DNA from: Natronohydrobacter sp.
Lineage (GTDB): Bacteria > Pseudomonadota > Alphaproteobacteria > Rhodobacterales > Rhodobacteraceae
Direction of reading: 5' to 3'
NCBI GenBank assembly: GCA_007123015.1
Contig: SKSL01000075.1
Coordinates: 1 to 12,094 of the forward strand
Length of the DNA: 12,094 nt
Both the position numbers and the translations under genes were made by a program. Shown one piece after another: positions 6,552 through 12,094 of the stretch. Each line of letters starts with the position of its first letter. The stretch's first letter is position 1. The notes under the pieces were generated by a model. That model was not told where the DNA came from. It did not search any database and saw nothing but the letters and a program-made list of their open reading frames with translations.

Positions 6552-6585
6552 CTCGCAAGATCACATTCCGGCCCGGAGGCCCCAA

Positions 6586-7971
6586 ATGAGCACAGCCCTG
6601 TCCCCTGTTTTGGACCGCATCGACCAGGATCTTCCCGAATCGCTGGACCGGCTGAAAGATCTGCTGCGGATCGCCTCGATTTCGACCGATCCTGCGCATG
6701 ACAAAGACGTTGCGCAGGCAGCCGATTGGCTGGTGCAAGAGCTGTCTGACTTGGGTTTTGACGCGCGCAAGGATGCCACTCCGGGCCATCCGATGGTGGT
6801 AGCCAAAGGCGGGGCCAGCGCAGGCACGCATCTGCTGTTCTACGGGCATTACGACGTGCAACCGGTCGACCCGCTGGAATTGTGGCACAGCGACCCGTTC
6901 GATCCGCAGATCGAAGACACTGCCGCTGGTCGGGTGATCCGCGCACGCGGGGCGTCCGATGACAAGGGCCAGTTGATGACCTTCATCGAGGCCTGTCGCG
7001 CCTGGCTGGCCGTGCATGGCACACTGCCAGTACAACTGACCTTCTGTCTGGAAGGCGAGGAAGAAAGCGGCTCGCCATCGCTCGTGCCCTATCTGAAAGC
7101 CCATGCCGATGCGCTGCGCGCCGATCTGGCGCTGATCTGCGACACTGGGCTTTTTGATGCGCAGACCCCGGCGATCACCACCATGCTGCGCGGATTGATG
7201 GGGGATGAGGTGATCATCCACGGCCCTGCGCGCGATCTGCATTCAGGGCTATTTGGCGGGGCAGCGATGAACCCCGCGCGGGTGCTGACCCGGATCCTCG
7301 CAGACTTGCACGATGACCAGGGCCGCGTCACCCTGCCCGGCTTTTACGATGATGTGCCCGAGATCCCGGACGCTCTGCGCGCGCAATGGGACGGGCTTGG
7401 ATTTGATCCGCAGGCTTTTCTGGGTGCAGTCGGTCTGAAACACCCTGCAGGCGAAGCCGGGCGCAGCGCGCTGGAAATGCTGTGGGCGCGCCCGACCTGC
7501 GAGATCAATGGCATGATCGCGGGCTATACGGGCGCGGGATTCAAGACCGTGCTGCCCGCGCGCGCGTCAGCGAAGGTCAGCTTCCGGCTGGTGGGCCAGC
7601 AGGATCCGCATAAGATCCGCGACGCCTTTCGCGCCTATGTCACCAAGCGGGTGCCCGCCGATTGCCGGGTCGAGTTCATCGAGCATGGCGCGTCCCCGGC
7701 CTCGGTCATGGAAACCAGCCACCCGGCCTTCGAGGCCGCGCGTCAGGCACTCAGCGATGAATGGCCCAAACCAGCCGCTTTCGTGGGTGCCGGCGGGTCG
7801 ATCCCGATTGCCGGATATTTCAAAACCATACTTGGCATGGATTCCATGCTGATCGGCTTTGCCAAGGATGATGACCAGATACACTCGCCAAATGAAAAGT
7901 ATGATCTGGACTCTTTCCACCGTGGAATCCGGTCATGGGTACGGATCATTGACGCGATATCAAGGGCTTGA
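6586..7971 (+). CDS. M20-family metallopeptidase (dipeptidase-like)
   Basis: 461 residues, normal length for M20 dipeptidases of the CNDP/PepV-like group with two zinc ions. Metal and catalytic residues are visible: H88 and D90 (FYGHYDVQPVD), D125 (GASDDKG), E159 as general base and E160 as ligand (EGEEESGS), D186 (CDTG) and H433 (IHSPNE). H219 (DLHSG) marks the inserted lid/dimerisation domain, roughly residues 200-360, and its contribution across the dimer. No signal peptide, so cytosolic. Substrate is not determined by the sequence: small peptides or N-acyl/carbamoyl amino acids are the usual choices. ATG at 6586 is preceded by GGAGG seven bases away, better than upstream alternatives. Its stop overlaps the P450 start, implying joint translation. 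It is divergent from the DUF6497 gene. Confidence 0.92.
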   Translation: MSTALSPVLDRIDQDLPESLDRLKDLLRIASISTDPAHDKDVAQAADWLVQELSDLGFDARKDATPGHPMVVAKGGASAGTHLLFYGHYDVQPVDPLELWHSDPFDPQIEDTAAGRVIRARGASDDKGQLMTFIEACRAWLAVHGTLPVQLTFCLEGEEESGSPSLVPYLKAHADALRADLALICDTGLFDAQTPAITTMLRGLMGDEVIIHGPARDLHSGLFGGAAMNPARVLTRILADLHDDQGRVTLPGFYDDVPEIPDALRAQWDGLGFDPQAFLGAVGLKHPAGEAGRSALEMLWARPTCEINGMIAGYTGAGFKTVLPARASAKVSFRLVGQQDPHKIRDAFRAYVTKRVPADCRVEFIEHGASPASVMETSHPAFEAARQALSDEWPKPAAFVGAGGSIPIAGYFKTILGMDSMLIGFAKDDDQIHSPNEKYDLDSFHRGIRSWVRIIDAISRA

Positions 7972-9158
7972 GCCAAGTGCTTGAAGCCCTGTCGCAGGTC
8001 ACGCAAGACCCGCTGGATATCGCTTTTGTGCAAGATCCCTATGCCAGCTATGACCAGTGGCGCACCCTTGGCCCGCTGGTTCACTGGCACGAATACAACA
8101 TGCCCTGCGCGATCAGCTACGCGGCCGCCAACGCCATTCTTCGCGACCGCCGCTTTGGGCGGATGCCGCTCGACCCTGTTGCACCGCCAGAGCATCTGGC
8201 GCCGTTCTACGACATCGAGGCGCATTCCATGCTGGAACTGGAACCCCCGCGCCACACCCGCCTGCGCAATCTGGTGCTGCGCGCTTTCACCTCGCGCCGG
8301 ATCGCCGCCCTCGGCCCAGAGATCAAGACCCTCTGCGCGGATTTGCTCGCGCAACTGCCCGAAGGCCCTTGCGACCTGATCGCAGACTATGCGCAGCCCT
8401 TGCCCGTCATCATCATCGCGCGGCTTTTGGGCGTGCCCGACAGCATGGCCCCGGACCTGCTGCGCTGGTCGCATGCGATGGTCGGCATGTATCAGGCCGG
8501 ACGCACGCATGAGGATGAAGAGCGCGCCGTTGCGGCCAGTCGCGATTTTGTGGCCTTCCTGCGCGATTATATCGACCGGCGCAGGACAGACCCGCGCGAC
8601 GATCTGATCACCCATCTGATCGCCGCCGAAGAAGATGGCCAGACCCTGAGCACGGATGAGATGATCTCGACCTGCATCCTGCTTCTGAACGCTGGCCATG
8701 AGGCGACGGTCCACAGCCTTGGCAATGCGATCAAGACGCTGATCGAGTCCGGGCATTATGGCACAACACCCATCACCGATACGCTGGTCGAGGAAGCCCT
8801 GCGCTTTGACCCGCCGCTGCATCTGTTCACCCGCCACGCTTATGAGGATATCGAGGTCATGGGCCGCATGATCCCCAAGGGCACGCAGATCGCCTGCCTG
8901 CTGGGCGCGGCCAATCGCTGCCCGCGCCACTGGGACGCCCCCGAAAATTTCGACCCCACACGCAGCGTGAAGCCGCATCTGGGCTTTGGGGCCGGGCTGC
9001 ATTTCTGCCTTGGCGCGCCGCTTGCGCGGCTGGAACTGCGTGTGGCGCTCGACGCGCTCACGCGCGCCCTGCCCCGCCTGACACTGCCCGAGCCGCCGCG
9101 ATACGCCGATATCTACCATTTCCACGGGCTGTCAAAGCTGATGGTCGCCCGGGCGTGA
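7968..9158 (+). CDS. Cytochrome P450
   Basis: Soluble bacterial-type P450 of 396 residues; heme-thiolate monooxygenase needing electrons from a ferredoxin and reductase, neither encoded here. Diagnostic motifs are all present: C-helix HTRLR (96-100), I-helix oxygen-activation motif AGHEAT (242-247), K-helix EALR (276-279), and the heme loop FGAGLHFCLGAPLAR with thiolate ligand C347. The I-helix has Glu where many have Asp, which is common. Substrate cannot be read from sequence. TTG at 7968 overlaps the upstream TGA as TTGA; a GTG at 7977 with AAGG about ten bases before it is an alternative start, costing three residues. Close coupling to the M20 peptidase suggests a shared pathway, for example acting on a peptide or amide substrate, but this is inference. 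Confidence 0.95.
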   Translation: MSQVLEALSQVTQDPLDIAFVQDPYASYDQWRTLGPLVHWHEYNMPCAISYAAANAILRDRRFGRMPLDPVAPPEHLAPFYDIEAHSMLELEPPRHTRLRNLVLRAFTSRRIAALGPEIKTLCADLLAQLPEGPCDLIADYAQPLPVIIIARLLGVPDSMAPDLLRWSHAMVGMYQAGRTHEDEERAVAASRDFVAFLRDYIDRRRTDPRDDLITHLIAAEEDGQTLSTDEMISTCILLLNAGHEATVHSLGNAIKTLIESGHYGTTPITDTLVEEALRFDPPLHLFTRHAYEDIEVMGRMIPKGTQIACLLGAANRCPRHWDAPENFDPTRSVKPHLGFGAGLHFCLGAPLARLELRVALDALTRALPRLTLPEPPRYADIYHFHGLSKLMVARA

Positions 9159-9234
9159 CCCCTTTCCCTTGCACCTTTGGCAGATATGTTTCACATCAGG
9201 CGAAGCAGCATATGACAGGCGGGACGACACGACC

Positions 9235-10206
9235 ATGACGGCACAAGACAAACCCTCTGAGGAAATCTCGGTTCGCGATGTGTTCGGCATCGACTCGGAT
9301 ATGAAGGTCAAAGCCTTCGCCGAGGCCTCTGACCGTGTACCCGCGATCGACCCGACCTACAAGTTCGACCCCGACACCACCCTCGCGATTCTGGCAGGAT
9401 TTGCCTATAACCGCCGCGTCATGATCCAAGGCTATCACGGCACTGGCAAATCCACCCATATCGAACAGGTGGCCGCGCGGCTGAACTGGCCCTCGGTGCG
9501 GGTGAACCTCGACAGCCATATCTCGCGCATCGACATGATCGGCAAGGACGCGATCAAGCTCAAGGACGGCGTCCAGGTCACCGAGTTTCAGGAAGGCATA
9601 TTGCCGTGGGCTTTGCGCAATCCCGTGGCGATTGTCTTCGACGAATATGACGCGGGCCGCCCCGATGTGATGTTCGTGATCCAGCGCGTGCTGGAACATG
9701 ACGGCAAGCTGACGCTTCTGGACCAGAATGAGATCATCACCCCGCATCCATGTTTCCGGCTATTTGCCACAGCGAATACTGTGGGGCTGGGCGACACCAC
9801 CGGGCTCTATCATGGCGTGCAGCAGATCAACCAGGCGCAGATGGACCGCTGGTCGCTGGTCGCGACGCTGAACTACCTGAGCCATGATGCCGAAACCGCC
9901 ATCGTGCTGGCCAAAAACCCTGCCTATAACACGGCCAAGGGACGACAGGAACTCAGCCAGATGGTGACAGTCGCGGATCTGACGCGCACAGCCTTCATGA
10001 ATGGCGATCTGTCCACAGTTATGTCGCCGCGCACTGTGATCAACTGGGCCGAGAATGCGCGCATTTTCCGGTCTGTCGGCTATGCGTTCCGGCTGTCTTT
10101 CCTGAACAAATGCGACGAGCTGGAACGCCAGACTGTGGCCGAATTCTACCAGCGCTGCTTTGATGAGGAACTGCCCGACTCGGCTGTCAGTACTGCTTTG
10201 GGGTGA
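9235..10206 (+). CDS. cobS: Aerobic cobaltochelatase subunit CobS
   Basis: AAA+ ATPase that with CobT and CobN inserts cobalt into hydrogenobyrinate a,c-diamide in aerobic B12 synthesis. 323 residues, close to the usual length. An N-terminal region (SVRDVFGID, KVKAFAEASDRVPAIDPTYKF) is followed by Walker A GYHGTGKST (66-74, K72), Walker B VAIVFDEYDAG with D136/E137, sensor FATANTVGLGDTTGLYHG, and the C-terminal part ending ELPDSAVSTALG, all typical of CobS rather than of MoxR or other AAA+ relatives. ATG at 9235 (MTAQDKPSEE) chosen on family similarity; the ribosome site is weak (GGGA 10-11 bases upstream). It follows the P450 by 76 bases with no clear promoter and may be co-transcribed. Its usual partner gene cobT is not downstream: a convergent gene follows after a hairpin. 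Confidence 0.96.
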   Translation: MTAQDKPSEEISVRDVFGIDSDMKVKAFAEASDRVPAIDPTYKFDPDTTLAILAGFAYNRRVMIQGYHGTGKSTHIEQVAARLNWPSVRVNLDSHISRIDMIGKDAIKLKDGVQVTEFQEGILPWALRNPVAIVFDEYDAGRPDVMFVIQRVLEHDGKLTLLDQNEIITPHPCFRLFATANTVGLGDTTGLYHGVQQINQAQMDRWSLVATLNYLSHDAETAIVLAKNPAYNTAKGRQELSQMVTVADLTRTAFMNGDLSTVMSPRTVINWAENARIFRSVGYAFRLSFLNKCDELERQTVAEFYQRCFDEELPDSAVSTALG

Positions 10207-10207
10207 C

Positions 10208-10229
10208 GGGCGGGACGACTGCCCCGCCC
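10208..10229. terminator. GC-rich hairpin between convergent cobS and DoxX-like genes
   Basis: GGGCGGG (10208-10214) and CCCGCCC (10223-10229) form a perfect seven-pair stem with an eight-base loop, starting immediately after the cobS stop. Being symmetric it could end transcripts from both sides, although neither side has a T-run. Confidence 0.6.
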
Positions 10230-10257
10230 TGCGACAAGATCAGGGATACCACGCGCC

Positions 10258-10722
10258 TTATTGGGCGCGCGGGGCGGATTTAAGCGCCAGATAGAGGCTT
10301 GCGCCCAACAGCATCAGATGGAACTGGTTGAACATCAGCAGGTCCAGTGGTGGTGCCCAATAAGCCACAATGATCACGCCTGCGACAATGATTGCAGCAA
10401 CAAGCCCTGCAACGCGGGTCAGGATCGCTGCGAATGCGTTCCCCTTCAGAGAGGCAAGCAGGCCCGAGGCGATGAGCAGGAAGGCCACAGCCAGCTCACC
10501 GACACCTGCAAGGGTCCACGCCCATAGGGGCAGGCCCCAACCTGCTGCGGCATCTGCCGAAAGCGGAAATTTATCCAGCCCGTATTGTAGCATCACGGCA
10601 GCAAGCGGCAGGCGCAAGAACCAGTCCGCATGGCGGGTCTTCGGCCAGTGCTGGGTCATCCATTGCGACAAGCGTGGGAGATCAAGCCAGCGGCGTGGAA
10701 GAAAATTCGAAAGATCGGACAT
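10258..10722 (-). CDS. DoxX-like four-helix membrane protein
   Basis: 154 residues. A short charged cytoplasmic start (residues 1-34) precedes four hydrophobic helices at about 35-52, 64-90, 98-122 and 127-147. The first contains RLPLAAVMLQYGLDKF and the second GVGELAVAFLLIASGLLA, the arrangement of the DoxX family (R near helix 1, G--K after it, G-E in helix 2). Members are linked to redox or terminal-oxidase functions in some species, but no role can be assigned here. The ATG at 10720-10722 has a strong GGAGG site six bases upstream. It stands alone: 153 bases separate it from the NUDIX gene upstream, and it converges on cobS. Family assignment is moderate; the membrane topology is clear. 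Confidence 0.75.
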   Translation of the reverse strand: MSDLSNFLPRRWLDLPRLSQWMTQHWPKTRHADWFLRLPLAAVMLQYGLDKFPLSADAAAGWGLPLWAWTLAGVGELAVAFLLIASGLLASLKGNAFAAILTRVAGLVAAIIVAGVIIVAYWAPPLDLLMFNQFHLMLLGASLYLALKSAPRAQ

Positions 10723-10875
10723 GCAGTGCCTCCATTCTCAGGGGATGAACTACAGGGAAAACGCTTGAAGGCGTGCGCCAGATCTCAAGATCCGATAACA
10801 TCTGCTTCACAAAGACCGCAGGGCCGCGTGAGACGGCAGTGGTCTGCAAAGACAGCCATCAGGCTTGGTTACAGT

Positions 10876-11550
10876 TCAGGCGATCCGCCGAAACACCGAT
10901 TCTTCTGCCGAGTTGTCGAAAAACGGCACAGACAACGCGAGATCTTCTCCGGCGACATGGGCCTGTGCTTCGGCCAAGACCACTTCTGTAATGAAAGGCA
11001 GGTTCAGGCGGCGGGCCTGTGTCAGCGGCACCCATTGCAGATGGCTCAATTCGTCCGATGCCGCCGAGAAATCATCGGGATCCCCATGTAACATCTCGGC
11101 CTGCGCGAGAAAGAAACGCGCATCAAAGCGACGCGGCCGCCCCGGCGGTGTGATCGCGCGGAAAATATAGCGCAAACCGCTGGCATCGGGGCGCAGCCCC
11201 TGCGCCGCGAAACCCCGCCACGGCTCTGGCGCGTCCGGCCAGGCACTGGATACGCCCAGCAACAGGCCCGTCTCTTCCCATAATTCGCGGATCGCGGCCA
11301 CTGCCAGCGCATCGGGATGCGCATAGCCTTGGGCAAGTCGCGCCCGGCACGTTTCAGGCAAGGCGCGCGCCAGTGGCACTTGCGCATCTTCGGCATCGAC
11401 TGCGCCCCCGGGGAAAACGAATTTTTCCGGCATGAAGGCCGCTTTTGCCCCACGCTGCCCCATCAGAACCCGCGCGTCGGCGCCAGTGCCACGGATGATC
11501 AGAATGGTGGCTGCATCGCGAATCGCGGTCTTGTCAGTTGTTGCGATCAT
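10876..11550 (-). CDS. NUDIX hydrolase with an extended Nudix box
   Basis: 224 residues; hydrolase of nucleoside-diphosphate-linked compounds, magnesium dependent. After an N-terminal strand pair (RDAATILIIRG, ARVLMGQR) comes FPGGAV with G48/G49, then R88-E-L-W-E-E-T-G95, that is the RE--EE-G half of the Nudix box with E89, E92 and E93. In the canonical motif G and RE are about 13 residues apart; here about 38, so some 25 residues are inserted, as in the NUDT19-like branch that includes CoA diphosphatases. Substrate remains open. I chose ATG at 11548-11550 (MIATTDK), which overlaps the DUF983 stop by 17 bases; an ATG six codons upstream (MDSSTG) is possible but has no ribosome site. Likely translated by coupling with DUF983. 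Confidence 0.88.
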   Translation of the reverse strand: MIATTDKTAIRDAATILIIRGTGADARVLMGQRGAKAAFMPEKFVFPGGAVDAEDAQVPLARALPETCRARLAQGYAHPDALAVAAIRELWEETGLLLGVSSAWPDAPEPWRGFAAQGLRPDASGLRYIFRAITPPGRPRRFDARFFLAQAEMLHGDPDDFSAASDELSHLQWVPLTQARRLNLPFITEVVLAEAQAHVAGEDLALSVPFFDNSAEESVFRRIA

Positions 11551-11944
11551 CCCTGTACTCGAATCCATGCATGCGCCGCGACCATTGTATCGCGACGATC
11601 ATGCCCTTGAACCGAGGCAGAAGAAACAGCGAAAACGCCACAAGCAGCGTCGCAAACAGGCTGAACAGCAGTGCCGGGTGCAGATCCCAGGCGAACATCG
11701 CGGCCACCATCAGCGGGGTTACGACTTTCAGCGTCACCAGCATGGTCAGATAAGCGGGTCCATCATCCGCGCGCTGATGGCTCAGGTCCTCACCACAGGC
11801 GGGACAGGCCTGTCTGACTGTCAGGAAGCCCTGCATCATCGGCGCATCCCCACAGGCCGGGCATTTGCACCGCAGCCCGCGCAAGATGGCCGGTGTCAAA
11901 GGGCGGTCGTCGATCTGTTTCGAGTGAGATTCTGCGAAGCTCAT
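11534..11944 (-). CDS. DUF983 family zinc-ribbon membrane protein
   Basis: 136 residues of unknown function. Residues 23-52 hold a zinc-ribbon-like knuckle pair: C26, C28-P-A-C31 and C47-P-A-C50. Two hydrophobic helices follow at about 65-86 and 89-110, then a basic tail. This order (RCPxCGxG...CxxCGxxxxxxxADDGPAY, then two spans) is the DUF983 pattern, widespread in alphaproteobacteria. ATG at 11942-11944 has AAGGA seven bases upstream and forms an ATGA overlap with the end of the preceding frame. The downstream NUDIX gene overlaps its stop, so the three form a tightly coupled operon. The metal-binding role is inferred from the cysteines. Confidence 0.88.
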   Translation of the reverse strand: MSFAESHSKQIDDRPLTPAILRGLRCKCPACGDAPMMQGFLTVRQACPACGEDLSHQRADDGPAYLTMLVTLKVVTPLMVAAMFAWDLHPALLFSLFATLLVAFSLFLLPRFKGMIVAIQWSRRMHGFEYRDDRNN

Positions 11945-12094
11945 GCCACATTCCTTGAAGTTGATCCGGCCGTATAAAGAAGTCTGGGCAAGATGGACAT
12001 CCGCGATCTTGTTTCAGCGTCAGCATGCCGCAACTGTGCACGGGTTTTCTGCGCGCTCAGGATATCGGCAAAGAGATCAGGCGTAACGCTGTGA
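11941..12094 (-). CDS. Unrecognised gene, C-terminal 50 residues (partial at window edge)
   Basis: On the minus strand one frame is open from the right edge to a TGA at 11941-11943, which overlaps the DUF983 ATG as ATGA. The other two minus frames are stopped. The tail includes SVTPDLFADILSAQKTRAQL and ends LYTAGSTSRNVA. The four-base overlap is the typical sign of a co-translated upstream gene, which is the main reason to call it. I do not recognise the family; an RNase R tail would be a reasonable guess from gene order in relatives but I cannot see it in the residues. Confidence 0.5.
   Translation of the reverse strand, partial: HSVTPDLFADILSAQKTRAQLRHADAETRSRMSILPRLLYTAGSTSRNVA

Noticed and set aside
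6355..7242. Open frame of 295 codons on the minus strand opposite the M20 gene and over the DUF6497 5' end
   Set aside because: Antisense to the metal-binding core of the peptidase, no recognisable domain and no ribosome site.
7743..9125. Long open frame (460 codons) on the minus strand opposite the M20 end and P450
   Set aside because: It mirrors two convincing plus-strand genes with full catalytic motifs; the protein is Arg/Gln/His-rich without domains. High third-position GC produces such antisense frames.
9159..9234. B12 riboswitch or promoter before cobS
   Set aside because: The gap is only 76 bases, too short for a cobalamin riboswitch, and no consensus B12 box or paired promoter boxes are visible.
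10781..10792. GATCT-CA-AGATC inverted repeat upstream of the DoxX-like gene
   Set aside because: Short, single, and not aligned with a promoter I could support, so an operator call would be guesswork.

Overview
The window looks like chromosomal DNA of an alphaproteobacterium of the Rhodobacteraceae (Rhodobacter/Roseobacter group). The evidence is the C4-pathway 5-aminolevulinate synthase HemA very close to the Rhodobacter form, an FNR-type (FnrL-like) site upstream of it, the aerobic cobaltochelatase subunit CobS, and small families common in this group (DUF6497, DUF983). The DNA is GC-rich with strong third-position GC bias, which explains the long antisense frames opposite real genes. I see no tRNA, rRNA, CRISPR array or intact transposase.

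Layout. (1) 3-1520, plus: the C-terminal part of a secreted VCBS/RTX protein with tandem DUF4214 modules; its N-terminus lies left of the window. (2) 1521-1981: gene-poor 460 bp with several hairpins, an imperfect inverted repeat, and on the minus strand a decayed C-terminal fragment of an IclR-family regulator abutting ispG. (3) 1982-6466, minus strand: ispG (isoprenoid precursors), a RodZ-like cell-shape protein, hemA (first step of tetrapyrrole synthesis) and a small exported DUF6497 protein. Spacing and promoter-like sites suggest mostly separate transcription units, and hemA has a well-placed FNR-type promoter. (4) 6586-10206, plus strand: an M20 metallopeptidase whose stop overlaps the TTG start of a cytochrome P450, then cobS. 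(5) 10258-12094, minus strand: a DoxX-like membrane protein converging on cobS, then a compact overlapping operon (unrecognised partial gene, DUF983 zinc-ribbon membrane protein, NUDIX hydrolase).

Functionally, hemA and cobS both belong to tetrapyrrole metabolism and the P450 consumes heme, but the genes do not form one obvious pathway. Most of the window is ordinary core genome. The points most worth a second look are the FNR-type promoter of hemA, the translationally coupled peptidase-P450 pair, the IclR relic, the nested repeat structure of the RTX protein, and the self-complementary leader of the RodZ-like gene. I do not find convincing evidence of an undescribed multi-gene system here.
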